From the NCBI GenBank assembly GCA_026636295.1, contig CP089453.1, positions 1,116,001 to 1,180,000 on the forward strand: a stretch of 64,000 nucleotides of DNA, in the 5' to 3' direction. Shown one piece after another: positions 38,694 to 49,994 of the stretch. Source of the stretch: Medakamo hakoo. Taxonomy: Eukaryota > Chlorophyta > Trebouxiophyceae > Coccomyxaceae. Below the pieces are notes generated by a model. That model did no database searches, was not told where the DNA came from, and saw only the letters and a program-made list of their open reading frames with translations. The translations under genes were made by a program, and so were the position numbers. Numbering within the stretch: the stretch's first letter is position 1; each line of letters opens with the position of its first letter.

Positions 38694-39658
38694 GCTTGGA
38701 GATGGGGACAACAGGGTGGGAAGGCGGGGCTGGGTGGTGTCGGCAACGTGGCGAAATGGAAAGCAAGTGTGTGTGGAAGGAGGGCCGAAGCGTCGAGGGC
38801 AACGGCTAGTTTTTGCCGTCTCTTGTGCGTGCTGCCCCGCCAGCGGCTGGCACGCTCTGGCTCTCGGCTGCCCGCCCTGTCTTCACGGCTGCGCTTCTGA
38901 TGTAGGTGAGCTCTTTGTACACGTGTGGGCGCGGTGACCAAACTCTCTGCGAGTGTTGCCCGCCTCCACCACCACCACCTCTGACCGCCTAGCCGCCGGC
39001 CTTCTGCACGGGCTCCGCGCCCAAGTTTGGTTTAGAGATCATTCCTCCACGCGACCTTCCCCGACCAGTGTGCACTGCGTGGCCTAGACTACGCATACAC
39101 ATGCTTGAACGGATCATCGGCCCCGCGGCGTCTTGTCATTTCTCGAAGTTTTAAAGGTCTTTCAAGGCGGGCTGTCACAAGCATGCGCTCCGGACAAAAA
39201 ACACCGCCGTCAAACCCAGAGATCCTCCAGTGTGACCTCAACAATCCATTCAGACGTGATGCAGACGACGGTTCGCACACCCTGAAGTTGGTTTGAATCA
39301 TTGGCACACGGTTCTTTCGTCCCAGACCGTGCGTCAAAGTTGACGCATGGGGGTCGGGGTCAGACTCGATACGTTCGGCCTGGAGTAACAAGGTTGGTGC
39401 GGCGCCGACGTCTCAGCCAGGAGAGGCGTGAGGGATCCGTCATCATATAGAAAGAACCGCGGCGTCCCGAAAGACGCCGCTGGAAGGATCTGTGAAACGC
39501 GTAAACAAAACACCACCCAGGCGGCCTGTTTTTTTTTGCAAGAAAACCTCACCTTCACTGCCGCGCCAGACGCGACCCACGCCCGGCCCGCCTCCGGCCC
39601 ATCCATGGTGCGTCCAACGGACAACAACGGGACTTTGACACACACCCCACCCTTCCCA
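38694..39658. other. Low-GC non-coding island between the PAM2 gene and SAS-6
   Basis: About 965 bases without a recognised gene. From about 39000 to 39540 the composition drops to roughly 50% GC, unlike the rest of the window. Compact inverted repeats lie at 39330-39347 (8-base arms, 2-base centre) and 39459-39480 (8-base arms, 6-base loop). A T-run follows at 39529-39537. It could be a structured RNA gene, a long 5' UTR or an inserted remnant. No tRNA, snRNA or SRP RNA signature was found. Confidence 0.4.
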
Positions 39659-41037
39659 TCACCGCCCAGCCAAAGCCTCCATGCTCGCCTTCTTGCCACT
39701 GGCACCACCCCACGCCCGGCCCCCCACCCACCGCAGCGCCGCGTCCGCGTCCGCCAGCGCGGCCTTCACCCCATCCCGCTCCCGCACCGCGGCCTCCGCC
39801 GCTTCGCCAGCCGATCGGGCGATGGCCAGCGCTTCGTCCCGGTCGGCCAGCGCGGTGGCCAGCGAAGTGGACGCGGCGTGCGCCCGGTCGGCCGCGGCGG
39901 ACAGCTGCGCCTCCAACTCTGCCGCCCGTGCTTCCAGGCGGGCGACCCGGCCGTCGTCCTCCCCGCCCGCCCGTTCCGCTGCGGCCAGGGCTGCGTCGCG
40001 CTCGGCTTCAAGGGCTTGGATGCGCTCGCGCGAGGCCGCCTCGGTCTCCTTCAACGCGGCTTCAGCCGCAGCGCACAGGGCAGCCGCCTCGGACGCGTCG
40101 GCCCGGGCTTGGCCCACCTCAGCCGCCGCGGCCGCCGCGGCGGCGCGCGCGTCTTCGACCTCGCCCCGCGCCGCCGCCAGGCGGGCCTCGCACTCGGCCC
40201 GCACGGACTCGGCCGTCGCATGCGCTTTCGCCACGCGCCCATCCGCGGCAGCGACCGCGTCGGCCCGGGCCGCGTCCACCGCGGCCGCCGCGGCTTCCAC
40301 TTCTTTCGCGGCCGCGGCCACGGCCTCGTCCCGGGCAGCGGCCGCGGCTTTTTGGGCGGCCGCCGCGGCGGACGCGTCGGCTGAGACGGCGGCGATGCGT
40401 GCTTCCAGCTCGCCCGCTTTGGCCTCAGCCTCAGCCAGGCGGCAGGCCAGGAACGCCGCCCGGTCCGTATCCGTGGCGGGGGTGAGGGGCAGGGCGAGCA
40501 GCGGGCGGACGGCCCACGCCCCCGCGTCGACCACCCGCAGTTCCACGCCCGAGCCCGCGCCCACCAGCAGGGCCCGCGGGTTGGAGGGGCCGCCGCACGC
40601 ACAAGCTTGCAGCAGCTCCGCCAGGCGGGCCGGGAAGTCGTCAAAGGTGGCGAGGATGCCCTGGAGGGCGGTGGCGGGAGGGGACGGCGGGAGAGTGTGA
40701 TGGTGGACGCGCCCGAAACTGCCACCCCGCCGCGCGCTGTGCCCTCCCAACAACCGCTCACCTGGCCGACGCGCAGGTCCTCATACCCGGCCGCGTCCAG
40801 GCGGCTGCCCAGCAGCGTGTCCAGCGCCTGCCCCGGCGGGCTGGCCGTCACCCACAGGGCCGGAGTGCCGTCGTCCGGCCCACCAACCGCTTCCACGCGC
40901 ACTGTCCAGGCACACGGCGGCGGCGCGCGCTTCGTCCCCGCCACGGCAGCGGCGACATCGGCCGGACTCGCCACGCATGTCAACGGGATGGTGGCTGAGA
41001 ACAGCGGTGGGGTGGGGTGGGCTGGCGGGCGGGCCAT
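39659..41037 (-). CDS. SAS6: SAS-6, centriole/basal-body cartwheel protein
   Basis: Two exons, 40762-41037 and 39659-40660, join in phase 0 to 425 residues. The N-terminal globular PISA-type domain ends DAAGYEDLRVGQ, then GILATFDDFPARLAELLQAC and the RALLVGAGSGVELRVV strand. This is the SAS-6 pattern of an LxxxQG turn followed by a LVDFxxFPxxLxELL-like helix. From about residue 170 a long Ala/Glu/Arg coiled coil follows (LAEAEAKAGELEARIAAVSA and onward), which in SAS-6 dimerises to form cartwheel spokes. Ninefold oligomers of the head set basal-body symmetry. A short tail follows the coil. The donor is GTGAGC and the acceptor CTCCAG. The coiled coil is strongly Ala-biased, as expected from base composition. 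Confidence 0.85.
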
Positions 41038-41198
41038 GTGATTGCGTGGGGCGGCGGCAGGGAATGGAAAACAAAGAAAACAAAAGCCGACCAGGTCAGT
41101 TTCGATCAGGGGTGTGGGGTGGTTTTTGCAACCCAGTCACCCCGTGTCCCGCCTTCCCCGTGTCTCCGTCCTGCCGCATGCCTACTCCCGCCCGGCGT

Positions 41199-41769
41199 CT
41201 ACAGCTCCACATCCTGCAACCTTGCGCTTGCCTCCTCTCGCAGCTTCACCTGCGCTTTGCCCACCGGCGGCACGGCTGCGGCAGCCCGCGCCGCTGCCAC
41301 CCGTGCCGTCGCGGGCCGGCCACACACGCGCACGGCTCTTGCTGAGACAGCCCGGTGCCCGATGAAGGTGATGCGTGGCAGGGCGGCCTTGAACTGGGTA
41401 GTGGGGGGGTGGGGAATGCGTGTGGGGTGGGGCGCCTCGTGCCTTCGTTCCAGGCGAAAAAATGTCTTGTGTTGGCTAGGTTTGCAGCGGCGGCCCTGCA
41501 GCGCGCTCCGCGACCGCCGTCCCTCCACCTCCCGCCCTTCTTACCTCTTGCAGCACATCCAGCCCAACGCGCACAATGCAGGTGCCGGACACTGCATCGC
41601 AATATCGCACAGCCAACGCTCCACTCGCCCGCACCAGCCCTGCCTCTCCTGCGACGCCGCCCAATGCGTCGCGCACAGCGCCCGCGACCGCCGCCTCGCT
41701 CACAGCTTCAACCTTCCCATCCCGGAAGGCGAGGCCGACTAAGACGAACCGGCCTTTGACTCGGACCAT
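41199..41769 (-). CDS. POP5: POP5, ribonuclease P/MRP protein subunit
   Basis: Two exons, 41545-41769 and 41199-41393, give 139 residues; the human protein is 163. The start MVRVKGRFVLVGLAF corresponds to the human N terminus MVRFKHRYLLCEL. ALAVRYCDAVSGTCIVRV matches the FAVRYLNAYTGIVLLR strand of the Pop5/Rpp14 fold. The second exon gives FKAALPRITFIGHRAVSARA. POP5 binds the catalytic core of RNase P and MRP RNA and is needed for tRNA 5' processing and rRNA processing. The intron uses GTAAGA and ends CCCAG. The C-terminal acidic tail of metazoan POP5 is missing. Confidence 0.88.
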
Positions 41770-41908
41770 TGTCCGCGACAATGGTGGTGTTGTGTATGGT
41801 GGGGGATGAGCGAGAGAGGGGGGGAGGGGAAGTAGAACAGGCGGAATGATGGTGAGGAAAAAAATTCACACGGGGGTGCGCTCTGCTCTCCCACCCACAC
41901 CACACACT

Positions 41909-42778
41909 TCAGGCTGACCCCGCGCTCGCCCGGCGGGCGACGCCCACCCGTGGCGCGGGCGCTGCAGCCGCCCGCGGTAGCAGAAGCGTCCCGCCCCACC
42001 GCAGCGCGCCCGACGGCGCGGACACAGCGATGCCCGCCGCGGCGGCGGGCGCCTTGCCGCGCTTGGCCCGGGCAGCTCCGCCGCCGGCCTTCCCCGCCGC
42101 CACGGCTTCGCCGCCGTACCCGGGCGGCGCGCCCACCAGGCACAGCTGGGCCAGGGAGGAGGCCGACCACCGTTTGGGCAGCGGCGGCCCGCCGTTGGGC
42201 CCCGCGCCGGACCGGAGGTCGAGCGTGGCGAGGGCGGGCAGGGCGGCGAGGAGCTGCGCCAGGCTGACGTCCCGCCGGGCGGCGGCCAGCGGGGCGGGCG
42301 CGTCCCCGCCGCCGACTTGCAGGCGCGGGTTGTCGGACAGGTCCAGGGCGGTGAGGGCCGTCAGCCGGGTCAGGGCGGGCGGGAGGCGGGCCAGGTCGCA
42401 GCCCGCGGCCGAGAGCGAGCGCAGCCCGCGCACGCTCGGCGCCAGCAGGGGCGGCAGCGACGACAGGCCACGGTTGCCCGACACGTCCAGGCTCGTCAGG
42501 CCGGCCATGCCCGTGACCTGGTGCGGGACGGCGACCAGGCCGCAGTCGGTCAGGGCCAGGTCCGCCAGGCCGGCCGCCGCAAACGCGCCGCGCTGGAAGG
42601 CGGCCGGGTGGAAGGACACGCCGTCCGCGCCGCGGATGGCCAGGGCGCGCAGGGCGGGCAGCTCGCCCAGGACGGGAGGCACAACGACGCGGCCCGGGCG
42701 GCCGGCGAACAGGCGGGCGGCCTGGGCGGCGACGGCGGCCGCGCCGGCCGCGCCCGCGGCTGCAGGGTGGGGGTGGTC

Positions 42779-42809
<31 letters not shown>

Positions 42810-44552
42810 TCAAACAGGTCTTCCCCGTCCTCTGGCACGCCCAGGCCCGCCCACCCGGGCGGCAGAGGACCGTCATCCACCTCCGGCATCTGCAGCGGCG
42901 GCGGCGGCGGCGGCGGCCAGCGTGGCCGCGGGCGGAGGCCGGCGCCGCCACCGCCGCGGGGCTGCGGGTGGGCCTGGCGCCGGCGGCGTGGCAGGGGGTC
43001 GCCGTCGACGGGGATGAGCGGCGGCGGCGGCGCCGGCAGCGGGGCGGCGCCGGCAGCGGCGGCGGCGGCGGCCGCCGCAGCCGCCCAGCCGGCGGCGGCG
43101 CCAACAGCGCCCGCGCCGACCGCGGCCGCCGCGTCTGCCTCTGCACCGCCGCCGCCGCCGCCCTGCGCGCCCTGCGCCCGCACGCCCGCCAGGAAAAGGC
43201 GCATGCCCGCCTGCATGTCCGCCGGCCAGGCGTCCAAGTCCCGGATGCCCGCGCGGCGGAGGAAGTCGGGCGGCGGCGGCGGCGGGGGTAGGCGGGGCGC
43301 GAGGCCGCCACCGCCACCGTCGATCGCCGCCAAACGCTCGGCCACCGCGCCCTGGCGGTGCAGCAGCGCGGCCAGGCCCGCCACGCGCTGGGCCTGGGCT
43401 TCGGCCGGGTCGTGCCGCACGCCCGCCGCCAGGACTTCCAGGCGCGTCAGGCGGGACAGGGCCAGCATCTGGACGGGGAAAAAGGCGGGCGCGCCGGGCC
43501 CTTCCGGCGGGTGGGCGCCCGCCACGGTGAGCGTCTCCAGACCGACCAAGTCGCCGATCCAGGGCGGCAGCGGGCATTCAAAGCGCGAGGCGCGCAGCGT
43601 CAGGCTCGTAGCACACCGGGCGGCGGCCAGGGCGGGCGGGAGGGCGCCCAGCGGGCCCAGGGGAGGCGGGTGGGCCGGGCCGCCGCCCGCGTGGTCGCGG
43701 CGGCACTCGACCACGACCTCGCGCAGCGGCGGCTCGGGCGGCGCGGCGGGGCCACGCCCGCCAAACATGGTGTCACCCGGGACGCGCAGGGGCAGCGGAG
43801 ACGCGCACGCGCCGACGGCCGTGGCGACGGCCCGGGCGGGGCCGGGCGGGAGCGCGCCCGGCGCGCAGGGCGGCACCGTCAGGACGAGCGCCTGCACACG
43901 GCCGGCCCGGCGGGCCACCCAGGCTGCTAAGCCCGCGGAGGAGGCGGCGGGCGCGCGCCGGGCGTCGATGGCCAGGCGGGCGTACAGGTCGCCTGTGCGT
44001 GCGCGGACGAGGGAGAGAGGGGGGGGGACACGGTGAGGCCGTGCCGGTGGATGGTTGGTGGGAGACGTCCCACGGCCGGGAGCGACGCCACGAAAAATGA
44101 AGGAGAAAAAAAAACACGGCACACGCACCGTTGGCCCGCAGGGCCTGGTAAAAAGACTTGCACACCAGGGGCGCCACCGTGCACCGCTCTTCTAGTGGGA
44201 GAAACCCCAGGACGACGCCCAGCTCGTCCAGGGACAGGACGTCGATGGGCGGCGGCGGCGCGGTCGTGTTTGCGTTGCAAGCCATTGACGGGCCGCCTTT
44301 CGACAGGCCGCGCGGCCCAGCCGTGCGCCCAGGCGTCCGCGTCTCCACGCGTGGAGGAGACGGGATGGGCGGCAGATCAGCAGGCGGATCTTTGCGGGCG
44401 CGGCGTGGCGGACCCGGGCCGGGGGCCGGCGCGTCGGCGGGCTTCCGGCGGCGGCCGTCTCGCTGCAGCGGGGAGCCAGCTCCGGGAGACGCGGGCGCCA
44501 GACCAGCGGCCTCGGACGGGCTGCCCGCACCGCCAGGCTTGCGGCCTGTCAT
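41909..44552 (-). CDS. F-box and leucine-rich-repeat protein
   Basis: Two exons, 44129-44552 and 41909-43992, give 835 residues. Exon 1 has a disordered Pro/Arg-rich N terminus and then IDVLSLDELGVVLGFLPLEE, ERCTVAPLVCKSFYQAL, an F-box that would bind Skp1. Exon 2 contains repeats such as GLETLTVAGAHPPEGPG, LTSLDVSGNRGLSSLPPLLA, LRSLSAAGCDLARLPPALTR and LTALDLSDNPRLQ. Between the repeat blocks lies a low-complexity insert of Gly, Ala and Pro runs (about 42780-43170). The protein is likely the substrate receptor of an SCF ubiquitin ligase. Substrate unknown. The phase-1 junction keeps the frame; the donor is GTGCGT. Confidence 0.78.
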
Positions 44553-44839
44553 GGCACAGAGTTTGCGAGGGGTGTGCAAGGGGCGGAGCTGGGTGGTGAG
44601 GCGGCAGGACGAGCAAATTTGCTCCCCCCTCTCCGCAAAAGGCTCGAGTGTGGCTCGAGAGGGTCGACCTCGGACCACCACATCAAAAAAAAACCGCCCG
44701 GACCGCGAAGGCACACTGCCTTGATTTCGCGCACACAGACACACACGCAGTGCTGACAGCCTTCACACGCCCACGCTCCCACGCTCCCGGGCCCGCCTCT
44801 CCTCCTCCATTCTACGCCTAGCAAAAAAAAAAGGGCCTC

Positions 44840-45331
44840 TCACTCCACCTCCTTGCCGCACAGGGGGCACGCCTTCCGCACGCCCAACGCTTCCGCCGCG
44901 CACGCCTGGTGGTACGCGTGCCCGCACGGCAGGCGGACCAGGCGCTCGCCGGGCGTGTACTCGCACTGGCAGATGACGCAGACCGCGTCGTCGCCCTCAC
45001 CCCCCTCCCAGGTCTCGACAGGCAGCGCCGCGACGACGCCCGCGTCCGCGCCGCGGGGCCCGCTGCCCGCGATGTCGCCCAGCGCGCTCAGCTGTTCGTA
45101 CGACAGGGACGCCGGGTCCGTCCCTTCCATGAATTGGTGGAGGGGCGGCGGAGCGCCGGCGCCGCCCTGGCCGCCACCACCACCGGCACCAGCACCAGCA
45201 CCAGTTCCGGGCCCGAGCCCGGCCAGGGCCAACAAGTTTGCCCGGTCTTCCTCCGCCTGCAGCCGGGCGGCAAAGGCGGCGTCGTCTTCGGCTTCGGCCG
45301 CGGCCGCGGCGGACGGCGAGGCCGGGCCGGC

Positions 45332-45362
<31 letters not shown>

Positions 45363-45729
45363 AGGGCCCACAGCCCGGCCGCGCCGCCGGCCAGTGCCGC
45401 GAGCGCGGCCTCTTGCTCCTGCAGCGCCTTGGCCAGGACCAGGTCTTCGTCCTCCTCCTGGTGTGTGCGGTATGGTGCGCGTGTGTGTGATGAAGCATGT
45501 TGAGCACCCGCCGGCGGAGGCGCGGAGGTCGGCGGAACCGCGCGGGAGGCGGCGCGTGCAGCCGCATTCGGCTGTCGGCAGGTCAACAGACGCGTCGCAC
45601 AGTTTGGCAGGGCCAAGACTAGCGCGGGGCGCGGGGAAAGGCCCGCGTTGGCACGCCCGTTTCTCGCCACGACACCCTCACCTGGACACCTGGGCCCACG
45701 CCGGGCGCGGGAATGGGGGTCGTGTGCAT
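44840..45729 (-). CDS. RING-H2 E3 ubiquitin ligase (BIG BROTHER-like)
   Basis: Two exons, 45682-45729 and 44840-45457, give 221 residues. ATG at 45729 starts MHTTPIPAPGVGPGVQ. The C-terminal RING is complete and of C3H2C3 type: CVICQCEYTPGERLVRLPCG, then HAYHQAC and KACPLC. Upstream are LVLAKALQEQEAALAALAGG and AFAARLQAEEDRANLLAL, helices resembling ubiquitin-interacting segments, and SLSYEQLSALGDIAG, which resembles the motif before the RING in plant BIG BROTHER-type ligases. The first intron has a GTGAGG donor. The substrate is unknown. Confidence 0.82.
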
Positions 45730-45897
45730 GTGCGCGGGAGGGGCGAGGGGGCGGCGTGTGGGGGGAGCGAGAGATTCGGCGCGGGCGAAAGGGTGTGTAT
45801 TCTGCGCAGAGACCAACAAGCTCTTTGCTTCCACTTTTGTCTTCAGTTCAACTCCAGACGTCCGTGCCCCCCACTCTCTTGCGCGCGCGCGCGCTCA

Positions 45898-48243
45898 TCA
45901 CCCAACATACCGGGGCCGCGGGTAGCCCAACCGCTCGTGCGCGTCCGCCGCGGCTTCCCGCCCCGCCGCCGCCGCCGCCAGCGCAGCGCGGTCGGACGGG
46001 TCGAAGTGGCCGGGCGGCGCCGGCGGCGCGTCGCGCGTGAACGCGCCCGCGCCCATCACCCGCCTCACCGCCTCCACGCCCGACGCGGCTTCAAAGGCGC
46101 GGTAGGCAAAGGAGCCGAGCGCGGCCTTGGCTCGCGCAGCCAGGCGGGACGCCGGGTTGCGGGGCGGGCCCTTCACGGGCGAGGGCGTCGGCGCGAAGGC
46201 CAGGGTGGAGCCGGAGCGCGGGACGCCGCCCGGCGCCGGCCCGGTGCGGGGCGGCGAGGCGAGCAGGAGGGCGTCGTCGGCCGACCCCAGGGCCGACGGC
46301 GGCGGCGGCAGCGGCGGCGCAGACGACGCGTCGTCGCCCGCACCGTCGCCGGCCAGGGCAGAGAGCGCGGCCGCCGACGCCGCGCCCGACCCGCCGCGCG
46401 GCAGGTCGGCGGCCAGGGGGCGGCCCATCCCGTCTGACAGGAAGCCGGCGTCCTCGCTCGGGCTGCGCCGCACGCCCCGGCCGGGCGCGGCGGTCGGCGT
46501 GTCTTCGCCGCTCCCGCCCATCGCACAGCCCGCCGCGACGGCCAGGAACCGTTCCGTCGCGGCCTGCCAGGTCAGGGCCCGCGCCTCCTCCGCCGTCAGG
46601 GGGGGCGGCGGACACGCGAGCGCGCGCGCCATGCACCCGAAAAATTCGGCCGGCGTCTCGTACACCAGGCACCCCGCAAACCCGGCGAAAAAGGCGTTGC
46701 AGGGGTGGCGGGGGACGACCAGCCACCGCCCCATGGCCAGGGCTTCGGCGGACGTCGTCGCCACCACGTCGGACGTCGACGGGTTCCAAAACACGCGGAA
46801 GCGGCGCAGGGTCGGCGACAGGTGGTCGATGCCCGGGTGCATGGCCAGGGGGGCGCCACTGGCGGCCGCCGCCGCGGCGATGGCGCCCGCGTCCTCCCCG
46901 CTGCCAAAGCCTTCGACGGCCGGTGGGACCGCGCCGGGCGGCAGGTCCGGGTGGGCCGGGTCCAGGAGGGAGAGCGCGTTGGCCCAGCCCTTGGCCATGA
47001 GGGCCTTGCCCAAGAAGTAGGCGCCTGCCGTCTGGGCCGGGCGCGATGCCTCGCCGCCGATGCCGGCCTGGAGGAAGGCGGGCGCGACGCCGTGGACGAA
47101 GCAGGTGACCTGGCGCGGCAGGCGCTGGACGGCGCCCGACAGCTTGACGACCCGGTGGCAGTGCGCGCCCACCAGCGCCGCGTTGGCCGCCCGCAGCACG
47201 CGCGCCGCGGCCGCGCCCTTGGCCGCCTTGACGTAGTCGCAGTAGTTGGTGTGGGCGACGCCGATGGCCAGCCCGAACGCGTCCGACCACCGGGGGCCGT
47301 GGTGGTACCACGTCAGGTGTTCCGGCTCCTCCAGGATGGCCACGTCCCGCTCCGGGCCGGGGACCAGGTCGATGAGGTTGCCGTACGGGAAGATGGAGCA
47401 GAGCGTGGGGTCGTACCGGCCCTGGTACCACACAAACTCAAAGGCGGGGACGATGGAGGGCGGCGGCGGACCGGGGGTGGTGGGGGGCGGGCCGGACGCC
47501 GGGGCGGGCGGTGGGCGGGCGGCGCCACCCGTCCCATCCCCGCCGCCCATGCGGTCGGCCAGCCAGGCCCGCACCCACTCCTGCTGGGCGGCGGGGGTCG
47601 CAAACCGCAGGGACGGCGCAAAGACTTTGGCCTGGTCCGCCGGCGCGAGCCACGGCAGGAGGAGGCGGACCTTGGAGCGGGGCAGCGCGCGCGCCAGGTA
47701 GGCCGCCCGCAGCGCCGGGTTCACCGCCGTGCCCGTCAACCAGGGCAGGGCGGCCGTCGTGACGATGGTGAAGGACCGGCCTGGCGCGGTCAGGGCGGCC
47801 GGGTCGGCGTCGGGCGGGGTGTGCAGGGAGGACGACGCGAAGAGGAAGTCGGAACACGAGGGGGGCGGTGGTGGTGGCGGGGGTGGTGGTGGGGAGGGCG
47901 CGGCGGTGCTGTGCGCCGCCGCGTCGTGCGGCCGGGCCGGGGACGCGAGCAGCGACCCGCCGTTTTCCGTGCCGCCGTGCACGCTCAAGCTGCTGGGCTC
48001 GGCCAGCATCACAGGCTCCGGCGACAGGTGGCGGTGCGCGCCGCAAACGCTGGCGGGCGGCGACGCGAATTGCGGCGCGGCCGACGACGACACCAAACCC
48101 GAGGTCGGCGACTCGGGCAGCGGCAGCCGGGGCGCCGGGCTGGCTTGGCGATCGCCGGGAGGAGGCGGCGCCGCCGCCTCCTCCTCCTGCGGCGCAGGAG
48201 GTTTCGCCTTCTTCAGGCGGCCGGTCAGGCGGTTCCTCCCCAT
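45898..48243 (-). CDS. DGD1: Digalactosyldiacylglycerol synthase (DGD1/DGD2-like, GT4 family)
   Basis: Single exon of 781 residues from the ATG at 48243 (MGRNRLTGRLKKAKPP). An A/T tract lies directly before the start. The first 150 residues are Pro/Ala/Ser-rich. The glycosyltransferase core is unmistakable: FTIVTTAALPWLTGTAVNPA, VAILEEPEHLTWYHHGPRWS, GVAHTNYCDYVKAAKG, GAYFLGKALMAKGWANAL, then DHLSPTLRRFRVFWNPSTSD, VVATTSAEALAMGRWLVVP. The enzyme adds a second galactose from UDP-Gal to MGDG in the outer plastid envelope, making the main bilayer lipid of thylakoids. The C-terminal 180 residues contain a low-complexity acidic insert before the conserved ending. Confidence 0.92.
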   Translation of the reverse strand: MGRNRLTGRLKKAKPPAPQEEEAAAPPPPGDRQASPAPRLPLPESPTSGLVSSSAAPQFASPPASVCGAHRHLSPEPVMLAEPSSLSVHGGTENGGSLLASPARPHDAAAHSTAAPSPPPPPPPPPPPSCSDFLFASSSLHTPPDADPAALTAPGRSFTIVTTAALPWLTGTAVNPALRAAYLARALPRSKVRLLLPWLAPADQAKVFAPSLRFATPAAQQEWVRAWLADRMGGGDGTGGAARPPPAPASGPPPTTPGPPPPSIVPAFEFVWYQGRYDPTLCSIFPYGNLIDLVPGPERDVAILEEPEHLTWYHHGPRWSDAFGLAIGVAHTNYCDYVKAAKGAAAARVLRAANAALVGAHCHRVVKLSGAVQRLPRQVTCFVHGVAPAFLQAGIGGEASRPAQTAGAYFLGKALMAKGWANALSLLDPAHPDLPPGAVPPAVEGFGSGEDAGAIAAAAAASGAPLAMHPGIDHLSPTLRRFRVFWNPSTSDVVATTSAEALAMGRWLVVPRHPCNAFFAGFAGCLVYETPAEFFGCMARALACPPPPLTAEEARALTWQAATERFLAVAAGCAMGGSGEDTPTAAPGRGVRRSPSEDAGFLSDGMGRPLAADLPRGGSGAASAAALSALAGDGAGDDASSAPPLPPPPSALGSADDALLLASPPRTGPAPGGVPRSGSTLAFAPTPSPVKGPPRNPASRLAARAKAALGSFAYRAFEAASGVEAVRRVMGAGAFTRDAPPAPPGHFDPSDRAALAAAAAGREAAADAHERLGYPRPRYVG

Positions 48244-48472
48244 TTTTTTTTTTCGTTTTTGGTGCTGCTGTGTATTTTGTGCGCGCGCGCGCGCAAACGG
48301 CACCGCACAGAGGCACCACTACCACCACCACCACCCATCCATTCCACCCCAGGCGGAGGCTCCGTCCCCGCCACGGCGCCGCGCATGCGCGGCAATCCCC
48401 CAAGGACCCCGCCACCTGATCACGCAGAATGAGACGCACGGAAAAAGGAGGGGGAAAAAAAGGCAGTGACAC

Positions 48473-49994
48473 TCACCCGACCACCATGCCGTCCCCGCCC
48501 GCGGACCGCACCCCGTCCCGCACCGCCGCGGCCGCCGCGACCAGCTGCACGCCCTCGTCCGCGCCGTCGGCCAGGGCTTTGTCCGCCGCGGCCAGGGCCG
48601 TGCAGGCCGCCGCCCGGGCCTTGGGCGGGAGGCCGGGCGCCGCGACGAGCGCGGCCTGCAGGCCCAACAGCAACCCCAGCGCGGGCCACCCTTCCGCGAT
48701 CGCACCGTCGACAGCGGCCGTCAGCTCGTCCCAGGCCTTGCCGGGCGCGCAGGCGGCCATGATGGCGTCGACGGGCGCGGCCGGGACGGCGCCCGACACG
48801 TCGTCCAGCGTGGCGGGCGTGACGGGCGCGCCCGCCGCCAGGCGGGACGCGCTCTGCAGCGTCGTGATGGCTTTGCGCAGGTCGCCGCCGGAGACGCGGG
48901 CGAGCGCGTCCATGGCGCCCGGGGCGAGGCTGACGTGTTCGGACGCACAGATGTGGTTGATGCGGTCGTTCTGTGGAAGGTGCGGTGGGAGGCGCGCGTG
49001 TGTGTGAGGGCGGCCGCGAACAAGAAAGGAGGGGGCGGGCCACCCCCACCAGCTGGAGACTGGGAAGGCGGCACCCACCCACCGACCCACCCCACCCACC
49101 CACCCACCCCACCCACCCACCCACCCCCCCCCCCCCAACGCCTCACCATCACGCCGCCCACCAGCGGCTGGAACCGGAACTTGGCGCACCGGCTCGTCAG
49201 CGGGTCGATGATGCGCGAGACGTAGTTGCAGATGAAGATGAAGCGGGTGACGCGGCTGTGCGTCTCCATCGTGCGGCGGAGCGCGCCCTGTGCGTCGGCG
49301 GTCATCGCGTCCGCCTCGTCCAAGATGAGCAGCTTGAAGGGCGGGCAGGGGTGGCCGGGCACGGCCGGTCCGACGGCGCCGGCGGCGAAGTCTTTGATCT
49401 TGTGGCGGACGACGCCGATGCCGCGCTCGTCGGACGCGTTGAGCTCCAGGACGCGGGTCTTGAAGAGGTCCGGGCTGGGGCATGGAGGGAGGGGAGGGGG
49501 GCGGGGGGGGCGGGGGATGAGTGTGTCGGCGCGCGCGAACGAAAGCAAAAGGGCCGCCGCTTTCCGCGGCATCCCTTCCTCACTCACCCAAACAGCTGGC
49601 GCGCGATGGCCAGGGCCGTCGACGTCTTGCCCGTGCCGGGCGGGCCGTAGAAGAGCAGGTGTGGGAGCTGTGTGGGATGGGAGGGAAGCGCGTGAAAACG
49701 AATGGGGTTCGAGCGCAGCGGCGCGCTCTCCTCCGCCCAACCGTTCAAGCTCACGTTGCTGGACTCCAGCGCCCGGCCCAGGGCTTTGATGACCTCGTCT
49801 TGGTGGGCGACTTCACCGATGTTCTTGGGGCGGCTGTGGTGTTGGGGTTTGAGTGGGAGGGCGGGAGGGCGGGTGGGGAGTGTTGATGATGAGAAACGCG
49901 CGGCGCGGAGCGGAGCGCAGACACGAAAAGCCCATGCCCATGCGTACTATTTGTCCACCCAGGGCTGGGCGGCGTGGGCGACGGCGGCCGCCAT
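48473..49994 (-). CDS. RFC4: Replication factor C subunit 4 (clamp loader small subunit)
   Basis: Five exons (49948-49994, 49755-49833, 49588-49667, 49147-49474, 48473-48970) give 343 residues. The sequence reads [20 protein letters not shown], then [19 protein letters not shown] (Walker A), [31 protein letters not shown] (Walker B), [19 protein letters not shown] with the SRC arginine finger, and [15 protein letters not shown]. The end, [18 protein letters not shown], aligns with the human RFC4 tail. RFC loads PCNA onto primed DNA. Four of the window's introns are crowded into this gene. The stop codon at 48473 overlaps a GTGAGT that could be a donor, but nothing downstream resembles RFC4. 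Confidence 0.93.
49084..49136. repeat. CCCA-type tetranucleotide repeat in RFC4 intron 4
   Basis: Imperfect CCCA/CCCAC units ending in a run of C, inside the intron between exons 4 and 5, next to the splice donor of exon 4. Plain microsatellite. Confidence 0.8.

Noticed and set aside
39360-39445. Box C/D snoRNA-like motifs on the minus strand (TGATGA at 39440-39445, CTGA at 39413-39416 and 39360-39363)
   Set aside because: The flanks do not form a terminal stem and no C' box is convincing. Left as part of the low-GC island finding.
48420-48475. Possible further RFC4 exon after the GTGAGT that overlaps the stop codon
   Set aside because: The tail already aligns with the RFC4 end and the sequence beyond the next AG is low complexity.
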